From contig JBJMQS010000066.1 in the NCBI GenBank assembly GCA_045802605.1, positions 124,001 through 188,000 of the forward strand: 64,000 nt of DNA, given 5' to 3'. Position numbers and translations under genes: made by a program. The DNA is from JBJMQS01 sp045802605 (GTDB lineage: Bacteria > Planctomycetota > Planctomycetia > Gemmatales > Gemmataceae). The notes under the pieces were generated by a model. The model was not told where the DNA came from. It ran no database searches and saw only the letters and a list, made by a program, of their open reading frames with translations. Below, in pieces: positions 43,263 through 52,184 of this stretch; the stretch's first letter is position 1, and every line of letters starts with the position of its first letter.

Positions 43263-45146
43263 ATGCGAGCCCCGGTTCTTGGTTTCCTTTTCCCCGCTCT
43301 CTTCTTCGCGACTGGCTGCGGCTCCAAACCGACGGCGGTCGCTCCCGACATCGCGGCACCCAAATCCGACCCCGCCGCCGAACTCGCCGCAATTCAAGAG
43401 ACGCTCCGCAAACCGGCGAATGATGTGAGCCAGTATCGGCAAGCGCTCGATCAGTTGAACGCCGTGTTGGCGAAGATGCCGGAGAAACAGCCGAAGCCGC
43501 TGACGGGGGAGCAAGGGGACAAGCTAAGAAAGGTATTTGGGTTAACGGACGCAGAGATTACTGAAGTCAACCGCGCAGAATTCGGACCATTAGATGCCCA
43601 TTACTTGTACGATTGCACAACACTTCGCGAAGTGGCGCGAACGTTGGGCGTTGAAAAGCCGACCTTAAATCTAAATGCCACTGCCGATGCCGCTCTGCAA
43701 TGGACAATGCGACACATACGAATCGAAGAACGAAAGGGCTCGCTCGAACCTCCAACCTTGGTAATTAACCGAGGCCGCGGGACGCAGCTTGAAAGAACCA
43801 TCGCATTTGCGGAGATCATGCGACAAGCTGGTGTAAGCAGTTTATTTCTTGGAGATCCGGGGGCAGCCACGGATGCTACTTTGTTGTGGGGTGTGGGTCC
43901 CTTCGCCGAAGGACAGTGCGTCGCGGTTGATCCACGTGCGGGTTTGGTTCTGCCAGTCATTTGGCCCGTACCTTGTGCCGCAGGTAAACCCAACGACCCT
44001 GAAAAACTTCGAAAATGGAACGGCCTGAATTATGATGTCAACGAAAAGCGAATAACCGCGTGCAAAGTGTTTCCTGCCTTGCAACTGCAAGAGCTCGCGC
44101 CCCGCATCAAAACACTGGAAGAGCTAGAGACTGGCGTCCATTTAGCCGAGCCTCGAGCAAGTCAGGATGCGTCCCCCGATATCAGTATCTCAAGTAGTAC
44201 GTTTCGCCTCCTTTCCGAAATGTACCCGCCCGAAGAAGGCGGCACTGACCGTGCTCCGCCGGGCCAGCGGCGGATTGATCGTTATCGGTTCGAGCTTATT
44301 CCGTGGGATCTATTGCCACCCGAGCTTTTGCAAATCCCGGGGCCGATCGGAATGCGCGTGCGGCAAATCTTCGGCGATACTACGATACTCACCCACCAAC
44401 GCGGCATCGCGCAGGCACTCAAAGAAAAGCAGCAGTTTGTTGAATCGCTCCAAAGCGAGGTGCGGGAAATCGGTGATTCCAAGACTCGCGCTCAGATCAT
44501 CCAAGGTGAATCGCAACAGTTCCGGCCCAGCGTCGAGGACAGCACGGCTGCCTCAATCCGCCAACTGATTCTTCGTGGCAAATACGACGAAGCAACGGCG
44601 GCACTTGTGATGCTCGGGGATGGCCTGCGGACCCTGCGCGGTAAGCCGGAAGGTGCGGCGACGAAAGAGGCTGCCGTCGCCTGGGCGAAAAAAATTACAG
44701 AGCCGTACGCGGAATATCTCCGAGCCCAGCGCAGCAAAGATGTCGCCGCGATCACCAAAGCGCAGCAAGCCCTAGACGCCTTGCAGAAGGAAGGGCAGCC
44801 CGTCCTGGAGTATGTGCAATGGCAGGCGGCCGGCTATGTCCTCTCCGACGTTACTTACCTCACAGCTTTGTGCAAGCATGATCAGGCCGAGATCCGCTTC
44901 CGCCGTGAACCGACCGCGGATTCGACGAAGTCCGCCGCTCGCACGGCGGCTCAGGCCTGGGGCATGTTCATCTCCAACTATCCCGATTCGCCTGCATTGG
45001 GCCACGCGCTGCGGATGCAGGCGCGGTGTCAGGAACTCAGTGGCGATCGCCCGGCTGCGGCTGAGACATACAAGCGAGCGGCCGCCAAGTTAGCCGAACC
45101 GGAAAAGGCCGCCTGCCTGATTCTCGCCGATCAATTGAAGACGTAA
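43263..45146 (+). CDS. lipoprotein of unknown function, 627 residues
   Basis: A 627-residue lipoprotein: signal peptide APVLGFLFPALFFATGC with lipobox and Cys at residue 19. The middle part (about 90-250) has a WTMRHI / VINRGRGTQLERTIAFAEIM pattern, loosely similar to transglutaminase-like or protease-associated folds, but no catalytic triad can be asserted. The C-terminal 150 residues are helical with tetratricopeptide-like spacing (AAQAWGMFISNYPDSPALGHALRM). It starts 4 bp after kdsA and overlaps the methyltransferase start (TAATG). The section 43520-44250 is less GC-rich than its flanks. Confidence 0.75.
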   Translation: MRAPVLGFLFPALFFATGCGSKPTAVAPDIAAPKSDPAAELAAIQETLRKPANDVSQYRQALDQLNAVLAKMPEKQPKPLTGEQGDKLRKVFGLTDAEITEVNRAEFGPLDAHYLYDCTTLREVARTLGVEKPTLNLNATADAALQWTMRHIRIEERKGSLEPPTLVINRGRGTQLERTIAFAEIMRQAGVSSLFLGDPGAATDATLLWGVGPFAEGQCVAVDPRAGLVLPVIWPVPCAAGKPNDPEKLRKWNGLNYDVNEKRITACKVFPALQLQELAPRIKTLEELETGVHLAEPRASQDASPDISISSSTFRLLSEMYPPEEGGTDRAPPGQRRIDRYRFELIPWDLLPPELLQIPGPIGMRVRQIFGDTTILTHQRGIAQALKEKQQFVESLQSEVREIGDSKTRAQIIQGESQQFRPSVEDSTAASIRQLILRGKYDEATAALVMLGDGLRTLRGKPEGAATKEAAVAWAKKITEPYAEYLRAQRSKDVAAITKAQQALDALQKEGQPVLEYVQWQAAGYVLSDVTYLTALCKHDQAEIRFRREPTADSTKSAARTAAQAWGMFISNYPDSPALGHALRMQARCQELSGDRPAAAETYKRAAAKLAEPEKAACLILADQLKT

Positions 45147-45904
45147 TGGCTGCCGACTGGCAACTCCCCGCGGGTGTGTCGCGCGCTGTCTGGGACTACA
45201 CGCACGACCCGGCGATCGCGGCGAATTACGACGCTTCGCTGGAAAACACGCCCCTGCTCCAGGCCGATCTGGCGTTTGTTCGTGAGCGGCTGCCAACTCC
45301 ATGTCGCGTGATCGACCTAGGCTGCGGCACGGGCCGACTCGCGGTGCCATTGGCCCGCGATGGCCACGATGTCGTCGGCGTCGATTTGTCGGTGCCGATG
45401 TTGCAAGCCGCCCGGGCGAAACGAACGACGGCGAAACTCGCGTGCGCAAATATCGTCGATCTTGGCGGATTTCGCGATGCCCAATTCGATGCGGCGATCT
45501 GCATGTTCAGTACGCTGGGAATGATTGCGGGGCAGGCTGAACGCGTGCGCGTCTTGCGTGAAGCGCATCGCTTATTGAAGCCGAGCGGTCTTTTTCTCCT
45601 CCACGTTCATCACCTACATCACCTGTTGCGTAACGGTTCGACCCGACGAGCGTGGTTCAGAGATCGCCTCAAACGGGTTTTCTCTCGCTCCACTGCCGGT
45701 GACTTTCCGATGCCCGCCGCCCCCGGGCACCATGGTTGGACCATGCACTTGTTTACCCGCCGGGAAATCGTGGCCGCGCTGCGACAAGCGGGCTTTCTGG
45801 TCCAAGAGATGCGACCCATTGGTGTCGAGGGCCAAGCCTTGGCGTGGCCTTATTCGAGGTGGGCCTATGGCTTCCTGATCGCGTGCCGCAAGCCGCATAG
45901 GTAG
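45146..45904 (+). CDS. class I SAM-dependent methyltransferase
   Basis: A 252-residue Rossmann methyltransferase with motif I VIDLGCGTGRLAVPLA, acidic motif II VVGVDLSVPMLQAARAK, motif III DAAICMFSTLGMI and the substrate-side LRQAGFLVQEMRP. It overlaps the lipoprotein stop by one base (TAATG). The substrate is unknown; the operon context with kdsA and an FHA protein does not indicate one. Confidence 0.87.
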   Translation: MAADWQLPAGVSRAVWDYTHDPAIAANYDASLENTPLLQADLAFVRERLPTPCRVIDLGCGTGRLAVPLARDGHDVVGVDLSVPMLQAARAKRTTAKLACANIVDLGGFRDAQFDAAICMFSTLGMIAGQAERVRVLREAHRLLKPSGLFLLHVHHLHHLLRNGSTRRAWFRDRLKRVFSRSTAGDFPMPAAPGHHGWTMHLFTRREIVAALRQAGFLVQEMRPIGVEGQALAWPYSRWAYGFLIACRKPHR

Positions 45905-45955
45905 CGTTCCTGCCTCTAAACCAGTAAGCTGACGAAACGAATCGGAGAGCCCGCG

Positions 45956-46417
45956 ATGAATGCCAAATTGATTCCGTTGACTGGCGGCGAGCCCATCGAG
46001 CTTCCGCGCGAGATGGTCATTGTGGGCCGGCGAGAGGATTGCGACGTCAAGCTCGAACACAAGAGCGTCTCGAAGCAACATTGCGTGCTGGTGAAGACCA
46101 ATGGTCTGGTCATGCTTCGCGACCTGGGCAGTACCAACGGCACGCGGGTCAATGGTCAGCGGGTGCGGCGAGCGGCTCTGGTGCCTGATGACACAGTCGC
46201 GTTTGCCAATGTGCGCTATCGGCTGGCGATCAATCGGGCCGAGACGGGGCCGATGAACTCGCAGACGCAGCAAATGGATCCCGAAGAACTCGATCAGATC
46301 ATGGGCCGGCTCACGCAGATTAATTTGCCCGATTTGGATGCCGAGCCGCCGGAAATTGAAGTGAAGACCAACGATTTGCCGGACAAGTACACAGAAGAGC
46401 CCGGGACCAAGCACTGA
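45956..46417 (+). CDS. FHA-domain protein
   Basis: A 153-residue cytoplasmic protein. Residues about 1-95 form an FHA domain with the phosphothreonine-binding pattern VGRREDC, SVSKQH and GSTNGTRVNG. The tail is acidic with a possible docking helix (PEELDQIMGRLTQINLPDL). FHA domains bind phosphothreonine peptides, so it is presumably partnered with a Ser/Thr kinase elsewhere. GGAGAG lies about six bases before the ATG. It is convergent with the polyprenyl synthase gene, separated by 1 bp. Confidence 0.9.
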   Translation: MNAKLIPLTGGEPIELPREMVIVGRREDCDVKLEHKSVSKQHCVLVKTNGLVMLRDLGSTNGTRVNGQRVRRAALVPDDTVAFANVRYRLAINRAETGPMNSQTQQMDPEELDQIMGRLTQINLPDLDAEPPEIEVKTNDLPDKYTEEPGTKH

Positions 46418-46418
46418 T

Positions 46419-47471
46419 TTACAATTCGCGAGACACCGCCCACGTCGTCAACGTCTTGAGAATTTCCCGGCACGGCGAATTAGGCAGCACCGCTAGCTCA
46501 GCGACAGCGTCGCGGGCAAACTCTTCGGCACGCCGGCGTGCATCCCGCAAAGCGTGCGTAGATTCCAACAGCGGTTTAATCACGAAAGACTTTTGAGCGC
46601 CCGGCGTTTGCAATATCCCACGCAACCGTTCCGCTTCGGTCGCCGGCACGCGATCGAAGAGGTAGATCAAGGGCAGCGTCAACTTCTGCTGTTCAAGATC
46701 GGTGCCGAGCGTTTTGCCGGCCTTTTGCTCCGAGCCAACGACGTCCAGCAAATCGTCGGCGACCTGGAATGCCATGCCGAGCAATCGACCATAATTGGCC
46801 AGAGCCTCGACAACTTCGGTCTTTGCTCCGGCATACAGTCCGCCCAGCCGGCAACAGCAAGCCGTAAGCGCGGCCGTCTTGCCTTCGATCATTTCGAGAT
46901 AATCTGTCTCGCCAAGTTCCAGGTTGCGGCGCTCGAGTGTTTGCCGAAGCTCGCCGTCGCAGACGCGATTCGTCGCTTCGCCGATCAGCCGGCAGGCCTC
47001 GGCTTCGCCGAGCGAACTGGTGAGATGAAATGCGTGCGTGAAAAGGTAATCGCCGAGCAGAATGCTGGTCTTGTTGCCCCAGCCCGCGTTCACCGTGGCG
47101 ACGTGCCGGCGCACGCCGGCTTCATCCAGCACATCGTCGTGGACCAGCGTCGCCGTGTGGATCATCTCTACCACGGCGCCGAGTACGTGGTGTGCGTGGC
47201 GAATCTCGCCGCAGGCCTTCGCGCTGAGCAAGAGCAACAATGGCCGCAACCGTTTGCCGCGGTAATGCTGCAACTGTTCGACGAGGCGAGAAATGTCGGG
47301 GTGCTTGGAGGCGAGTGTCTGGCGAAAGATCTTCTCAGTTTCGTCGAGGTCCCGAAGCACTGGCCCGTAGACCAAGCCGTTGGCGTGCGAAGCAGGATGA
47401 GGTGGGGCCGCCGACGAATCCAAAAAGGTCACTGGAGCCTCCCGGCGCCCAAAATCCGAGCCTTGAATCAT
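46419..47471 (-). CDS. polyprenyl diphosphate synthase (octaprenyl/heptaprenyl type)
   Basis: A 350-residue trans-polyprenyl synthase that extends farnesyl or geranylgeranyl diphosphate for quinone side chains. The first aspartate-rich motif is DDVLD (112-116), the second is in FQVADDLLDVVG, and GKRLRPLLLLLSAKACG is the typical N-terminal block. Product length cannot be judged from sequence. The N-terminal 30 residues are unusual and an internal start is possible. It is the last gene of the tig-clpP-clpP-lipoprotein-moaC-synthase series on the minus strand. Confidence 0.93.
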   Translation of the reverse strand: MIQGSDFGRREAPVTFLDSSAAPPHPASHANGLVYGPVLRDLDETEKIFRQTLASKHPDISRLVEQLQHYRGKRLRPLLLLLSAKACGEIRHAHHVLGAVVEMIHTATLVHDDVLDEAGVRRHVATVNAGWGNKTSILLGDYLFTHAFHLTSSLGEAEACRLIGEATNRVCDGELRQTLERRNLELGETDYLEMIEGKTAALTACCCRLGGLYAGAKTEVVEALANYGRLLGMAFQVADDLLDVVGSEQKAGKTLGTDLEQQKLTLPLIYLFDRVPATEAERLRGILQTPGAQKSFVIKPLLESTHALRDARRRAEEFARDAVAELAVLPNSPCREILKTLTTWAVSREL

Positions 47472-47501
47472 AGGAGAAGTTACCGATCCTTCCCTGTACC
47501 G

Positions 47502-47981
47502 TCAATTGACGGTGCGGCGATAGTCGCCGCGGACACCACCGGTCTTTTCCTCGAGTGCGATCGGGCCAATCGTCACGCCACGGTCGATGCTTTTCACCAT
47601 GTCATAGACGGTCAGCGCAGCGACACTGGCCGCGACCATCGCTTCCATCTCGACACCCGTACGGGCCACCGTGGCGACGCTTGCTTCGATCCGCAACTGT
47701 GTCTCGCCTTGGAACTCGAAGTCCAACTGGACGGAGGTCAATGGCAGCGGATGGCACAGCGGGATCAACTCAGCGGTTTTCTTCGCCGCCATGATGCCCG
47801 CCAGCCGTGCCACTTCGAGGACTTCGCCTTTCGACAGCGACTTGTCGCGGATGGCCGCGACTGTCGCCGCCGCCATCGTGACGATGCACGAGGCCCGCGC
47901 GGTACGCCGCGACTCCGGCTTGCCGGCGACATCGACCATCCGGCTCGCCCCGTGCTCATCGAAATGGCTCAATTCCGGCAT
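47502..47981 (-). CDS. moaC: cyclic pyranopterin monophosphate synthase MoaC
   Basis: A 159-residue MoaC, which with MoaA converts GTP to cyclic pyranopterin monophosphate for molybdenum cofactor. Motifs: MVDVAGKPESRRTARA, AGIMAAKKTAELIPLCHPLPL (starting AGIMAAKK), and TGVEMEAM with the catalytic aspartate in VYDMVKSIDRG. The ATG at 47981 is preceded by GAGGTGA at a suitable distance; upstream in-frame sequence has no family match. It lies 30 bp before the polyprenyl synthase start. No other moa genes are in the window. Confidence 0.96.
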   Translation of the reverse strand: MPELSHFDEHGASRMVDVAGKPESRRTARASCIVTMAAATVAAIRDKSLSKGEVLEVARLAGIMAAKKTAELIPLCHPLPLTSVQLDFEFQGETQLRIEASVATVARTGVEMEAMVAASVAALTVYDMVKSIDRGVTIGPIALEEKTGGVRGDYRRTVN

Positions 47982-48033
47982 GGGTTTCACCTCGGAAGCC
48001 TGGCAAAGATATGACCGTGAAATCAGAAGATAA

Positions 48034-48846
48034 TTAACGATTTGCCTGCGGAGGCTGCAATTGCGCCCCGGAAATGCCGTCGAATATTGGCTTCCACGAA
48101 GTCGGCGCGTTTGGACTGCCGGCGGCTGGAACAGGCGGAGGCAGTGCGCCTGGCGGTGTCGTTGGATTAGGAGCCGTCTTGGGGTCGGTCGTCGGGGTCG
48201 GCGGCGGCAGAATGTTAGGTCCAGCGGTCGGCGGCTTGTTGGGATCGATCGGTCCCAAGTGAATACCGAGGTCGCGCTCCGCCTCGAAAACCGCGCCATC
48301 GGTCGTCGTGAAGGTCGCGATGACGCGCAGCTTTTCGTAGCAGGGAACAACCTGCCAGGGCAATGAAACGTAGTAGCCGGTGCTAAGTAGGCCGCTGCGC
48401 CAATTGCGCATCAGATAGGCACCGGAGACATCCCAGCTCGAGAGCGGCACCTTCAATCCTTCGGGTGTGATTTGCAGGGCCGTGATGTGGAGCGTGCCGC
48501 TGACTTTGACCGCGGAGCCATCGGTATCGAGCGGAACGATGACGAGCAAGATGCCCTCATCGCCGGGATGGCGATCTTCGTCGATGCCGCCACTGCCACG
48601 GCCGATCTGCACCTCTTTGACCACCGCGTGCATTTGGCCCGGGCCGCGCGGGACGACGAAACGTTGCTCGCGCAAGGAGTTCTCATACGCTTCGTTCAAC
48701 ATGGCAGAACGGTCGAGCTCGCTCCGGACTTCGCGGAGCTGGCGGTCTTTGACCCGCAGCTCCGCCTCCACCAAATCAGATTTGCCCCTGCAGCCAGCAA
48801 ACGCCGCAACGGCAATGACGAGCCACAATGTCGAAAGCCGCTGCAT
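48034..48846 (-). CDS. lipoprotein of unknown function, 270 residues
   Basis: A 270-residue lipoprotein: LSTLWLVIAVAAFAGC with lipobox Cys at about residue 19. A short coiled-coil (ELRVKDRQLREVRSELDR) follows, then a beta-rich domain with VSGTLHITALQITPEG, and a proline-rich tail. Such lipoproteins with a coiled-coil and one beta domain are common in planctomycetes. It lies 52 bp before moaC and is separated from clpP by a hairpin repeat. Function unknown. Confidence 0.78.
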   Translation of the reverse strand: MQRLSTLWLVIAVAAFAGCRGKSDLVEAELRVKDRQLREVRSELDRSAMLNEAYENSLREQRFVVPRGPGQMHAVVKEVQIGRGSGGIDEDRHPGDEGILLVIVPLDTDGSAVKVSGTLHITALQITPEGLKVPLSSWDVSGAYLMRNWRSGLLSTGYYVSLPWQVVPCYEKLRVIATFTTTDGAVFEAERDLGIHLGPIDPNKPPTAGPNILPPPTPTTDPKTAPNPTTPPGALPPPVPAAGSPNAPTSWKPIFDGISGAQLQPPQANR

Positions 48847-48884
48847 AAGTTGCCAGTCTGGGTGGTGAGGTCGGGAGACAACAG

Positions 48885-48963
48885 GGTTGTGAGGTGGTGT
48901 GGTGGTGAAAAACTTGTTTTGCTTCACCACCCCACGACCTCACTACCCCACCACCTCACAACC
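48885..48963. repeat. GTGAGG/GGTGGTG-type hairpin repeat
   Basis: Arms 48885-48899 and 48949-48963 (GGTTGTGAGGTGGTG) plus inner arms 48901-48909 and 48923-48931 (GGTGGTGAA). It abuts the stop codon of the clpP gene and lies 39 bp upstream of the lipoprotein start, so it could uncouple their transcription. Confidence 0.7.
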
Positions 48964-49562
48964 TAGCTTTCCGTCGGCATCGGCAGCCGCTCGAGGACAC
49001 GATCGACGATTCCGTATTCCACGGACTCGGCCGCGGAGAGGAAGTTGTCGCGATCGGTTTCCTTTTCGATCCGTTCGAACGGCTGACCGGTATGCTTGCT
49101 CAAAATCTCCGTCAGGATCTTCTTGAGGCGGAGAAACTCCTTCGCGTGAATCACGATTTCCGTCATCGTTCCTTCGGTTCCCGCGAGCGGCTGGTGGATC
49201 ATGATCCGGGCATTGGGCAACGCATAGCGTTTGCCGTGAGTCCCGGCGGTCAGGAGCACCGCGCCCATGCTGGCGGCCTGGCCGATGCAGTAGCACGCCA
49301 CATCGCAGGTCACGAATTGCATCGTGTCATAGATGCTCATGCCGGCCGTGACCGAGCCACCTGGGCTGTTGATGTACAGGTTGATATCCGCTTTCGGGTC
49401 CTCGAACTGAAGGTAAAGCATCTGAGCGACGATCAGGTTGGCGCTGACGTCATCGATCGGCCCCTGAAGGAAGATGATGCGGTCCTTCAGCAACCGGCTA
49501 TAGATGTCGAAAACGCGCTCTTCACGGCCACTGCGTTCGACGACGTACGGAACCAAAGGCAT
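48963..49562 (-). CDS. clpP: ATP-dependent Clp protease proteolytic subunit
   Basis: A 199-residue ClpP of standard length. Catalytic triad: S98 in GQAASMGAV, H123 in MIHQPL, D172 in DRDNF. The N-terminus is short, as in many ClpP proteins, with PLVPYVVERSGREERVFD. Forms the barrel of the Clp protease with ClpX or ClpA. It is the second of two tandem clpP genes behind trigger factor, a common clpP context. Confidence 0.97.
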   Translation of the reverse strand: MPLVPYVVERSGREERVFDIYSRLLKDRIIFLQGPIDDVSANLIVAQMLYLQFEDPKADINLYINSPGGSVTAGMSIYDTMQFVTCDVACYCIGQAASMGAVLLTAGTHGKRYALPNARIMIHQPLAGTEGTMTEIVIHAKEFLRLKKILTEILSKHTGQPFERIEKETDRDNFLSAAESVEYGIVDRVLERLPMPTES

Positions 49563-49638
49563 GATGTCGCTCCTTCTCTAGATCGGCCTCAATGAGGCTG
49601 CTACTTTTTGAGTGAATGGGGAGGCAGAGAGATGAACC

Positions 49639-49718
49639 GGTGAAGAGGTGACAAATACCGCAATCGTGCTTGAACTGACGGTCGTCGGGAATCTGCCGTA
49701 TCAGCTCACCTTTTCACC
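49639..49718. repeat. inverted repeat between the two clpP genes
   Basis: Arms 49639-49651 (GGTGAAGAGGTGA) and 49706-49718 are reverse complements with one mismatch, 54 bases apart. It lies in the 173-bp spacer between the clpP genes. Confidence 0.5.
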
Positions 49719-49735
49719 TTTCAGCTCATTTCGGG

Positions 49736-50386
49736 TTACGGCTTCTTCTCAACAGGCATGCGCATCAGGACTTCATCAACCAAGCCAAAGGCCTTGGCTT
49801 CCTGGGCGTTGAAGTACTTGTCGCGTTCGGTTTCCCTGGCGATGGTCTCGGTGCTTTGGCCCGTGTGCTCAGACATGATCTGATCCAACAGCGCGCGGTC
49901 CTTGATGATTTCGTTGGCCTGAATCTCAATGTCGGAGACCTGGCCGCCCACTTGACCATAGGGCTGATGGATCATGATCTTGGAGTGCGGCAACGCAAAT
50001 CGCTTGCCCTTGGTGCCCGCCACGAGAATGATCGCGGCACCGCTGGCGGCGATGCCCATGCAGTAGGTGTTGATGGGGCACTCGAGAAATCGCATGGTGT
50101 CATAAATCGCCAGGGTGGCGGTGACCGACCCGCCTGGGCAATTGATGTACATGTTGATTTCTTGGTTCTTGTTCTCGTACTGCAAGAACAAGAGCTTCTG
50201 AATCGTGATGTTGGCCAGGTAATCCGTGATGGCCGGGTTGCCGCCGGTTTCAGGCGACGACCCGAGAAATACAATGCGATTTTCCAGAAGCAAATCGCTC
50301 AACGTCATCTGACGTTGGCGAGCGTAGTCCCGATAGCGCTGGGCCATCGGCTCAAATGGCGTCCGGCCGGCCGACAATTCGTACAT
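49736..50386 (-). CDS. clpP2: second ClpP-family protease subunit
   Basis: A 216-residue ClpP paralogue. Triad: S115 in GIAASGAAI, H140 in MIHQPY and D189 in TERDKYF, all in place. It differs from the other ClpP by a longer N-terminus (about 20 residues), a short insertion near residues 43-52 (SSPETGGN) and the nucleophile context AASGAAI instead of AASMGAV. In other phyla two ClpP types form mixed rings; this may be so here, but it is inference. The gene starts 79 bp after the tig stop. Confidence 0.93.
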   Translation of the reverse strand: MYELSAGRTPFEPMAQRYRDYARQRQMTLSDLLLENRIVFLGSSPETGGNPAITDYLANITIQKLLFLQYENKNQEINMYINCPGGSVTATLAIYDTMRFLECPINTYCMGIAASGAAIILVAGTKGKRFALPHSKIMIHQPYGQVGGQVSDIEIQANEIIKDRALLDQIMSEHTGQSTETIARETERDKYFNAQEAKAFGLVDEVLMRMPVEKKP

Positions 50387-50400
50387 GCATCGTCTCCATG

Positions 50401-50468
50401 TAGCCGCGGGCTTTCGCCCGCGTCATCCCTGCGATTGCCACTGCGGCGCGGGCTTTAGCCCGCGGCTA
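50401..50468. repeat. TAGCCGCGGGC inverted repeat between tig and clpP2
   Basis: The ends of this 68-bp unit read TAGCCGCGGGCTTTCGCCCG and, on the opposite strand, TAGCCGCGGGCTAAAGCCCG. The final 3 bases on the tig side are the tig stop codon TAG. The same unit is found at 38778-38836. Confidence 0.8.
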
Positions 50469-52004
50469 CTCTTCCTTTTTCTCGCCTTCGTCCTTCGTCT
50501 CTGCCTTTTCTTCGGCGTTGAGCTCTTCGACTTCCGGCTCTTGCATCTTGCCGGGCACGGCTTGATGCTCGACAGTTGCAACGGCCGCGTCTTCCTCGCT
50601 CTCAACCAGCGGCTCTTCCTCAAACTCGGCGGACTCGAGAATCAAATCGAGGGCCTTGCTCTCCAATAGCTCAGCGGCCAGCGACTCGATGAGATCTTCT
50701 TTCTCAAGACGAGCGCGAACCTTGCGGGCCGACTCGTTGTTGCGAGCGGCAATGCGGTCAATCTCGGCATCCAGATCGTCGTCGTTGACGTCGATCTTTT
50801 CGTCCTCCGCAATCTTCTGCAGAACGAAGTGCTCTTTGAGAGCGAGGGCGGTACTTCGAATCACGTCTTGCTGGAGCAAGCGAATCCGACCTTCGATTTC
50901 CTGGTCGTTCATACCGGCGGAGCGCATTTCCATGACCTTGCGCTGCAAGGCCCGCTGCGCCTGCCGGCGGAGCAAATCCTGCGGCAATTCCTTGATGGCC
51001 TCGTCGCCGACCTTGGAGATAATCTGTTGCCGGGCCGACTGCCGCTGGCTGTATTCGAGCCGGCGCTCCAGCACCACGCGGATCAATTCGTCGAGTTGCT
51101 CCGGAGTGTGCACGCCGAAGTGGTGCAGCAAATCGTGCGTCAACTCAGGGGTCCGAATCATCTTGATGTCTTTGACGGTGAACTGAGCTTCCACGGTTTG
51201 GCCGCGGAGGTCCGGATTCGCGACCGAGTCGGACAGTTTGATTTTGACTGGCCGGGTCTCGCCGACTTTCGCGCCGGCGATTTCTTTGCCGAATCGCTTG
51301 GCGACACCGTCGCGCAATGCCAACTGCGGATCGATACGAATCTTGATGTCGCTTAACGCGTTGAGTTGCTGACCATTATGCTCCGTCTTGATGTCGGTGA
51401 AGATGATGTCGCCGATGTCCACGGTCGCCGGCTCATCCTTCGGCACCAGTTGGCCGAATGATTCGAGCAACCGCCTCCGCTCTCGCTCGACGTCAACATC
51501 GGTGAATGTCTGCACCGGCTTCTTGAGCTTTAGGCCCTTGTATTCGGGCAACGTGAATTGCGGACGCACTTCGACTTCGAACTCATACACCATCGGCCCG
51601 GTGGGTGGCACGACAATGCGCGCTGGATCGAGATTCGGCGGAGCGAGGGGAGCGATGTCCTGTTCCTCGGCCAATTGCTCAAGGCTCGCCATGAGCAGTT
51701 CGCCGCGAACTTCGCGATAGACATCTTCCTTGTACAGCCGCTCGACGATCTTGCGCGGCGCTTTGCCAGGACGGAAGCCCGGCACGTTGGACTTATGACC
51801 GGCGACAAGCTCGGTGAACTTCTCGTTCAAGCGGCCGTCGATGTCTTCGCGGTCGATGGTGACCTTGATGTGCTTCTTGCATGGGCCGACGTCGTGAACG
51901 TCCACGGTCTGCTTCAAACGAACCGGCGCTTCGGTTTCGCCGGCCTCCGCGACGGCTGTATCGCCAGCCACTTCGTCGTTTTCCTTTTCAGGCTCATCAC
52001 TCAT
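50466..52004 (-). CDS. tig: trigger factor
   Basis: A 512-residue trigger factor, a ribosome-associated chaperone with peptidyl-prolyl isomerase activity. The ribosome-binding motif GFRPGKAP occurs in the N-terminal domain (about residues 75-82). The PPIase domain region is about 195-275, and a long helical C-terminal domain follows. An acidic tail of about 60 residues rich in E, D and K is longer than usual. Its TAG stop is the first three bases of a palindromic repeat. It is followed by clpP2 and clpP on the same strand. Confidence 0.94.
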   Translation of the reverse strand: MSDEPEKENDEVAGDTAVAEAGETEAPVRLKQTVDVHDVGPCKKHIKVTIDREDIDGRLNEKFTELVAGHKSNVPGFRPGKAPRKIVERLYKEDVYREVRGELLMASLEQLAEEQDIAPLAPPNLDPARIVVPPTGPMVYEFEVEVRPQFTLPEYKGLKLKKPVQTFTDVDVERERRRLLESFGQLVPKDEPATVDIGDIIFTDIKTEHNGQQLNALSDIKIRIDPQLALRDGVAKRFGKEIAGAKVGETRPVKIKLSDSVANPDLRGQTVEAQFTVKDIKMIRTPELTHDLLHHFGVHTPEQLDELIRVVLERRLEYSQRQSARQQIISKVGDEAIKELPQDLLRRQAQRALQRKVMEMRSAGMNDQEIEGRIRLLQQDVIRSTALALKEHFVLQKIAEDEKIDVNDDDLDAEIDRIAARNNESARKVRARLEKEDLIESLAAELLESKALDLILESAEFEEEPLVESEEDAAVATVEHQAVPGKMQEPEVEELNAEEKAETKDEGEKKEE

Positions 52005-52044
52005 AAGAGATGGCTCCGTTAATCACGCAGTTCCAAAACTAAGA

Positions 52045-52098
52045 GAGCCGAGAAGGTCCGGATCGCCTCTCCGAGGTCGGTCCGAGCCTTCTCGGCTC
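52045..52098 (-). terminator. hairpin between tRNA-Gly and tig
   Basis: Arms 52045-52062 and 52081-52098 (GAGCCGAGAAGG type) pair with two mismatches over an 18-base centre. It lies downstream of tRNA-Gly and upstream of tig, so it may end the tRNA transcript or act as a leader structure. No U-run follows, so the terminator role is uncertain. Confidence 0.45.
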
Positions 52099-52112
52099 CG
52101 CACTTCACCGAG

Positions 52113-52184
<72 letters not shown>

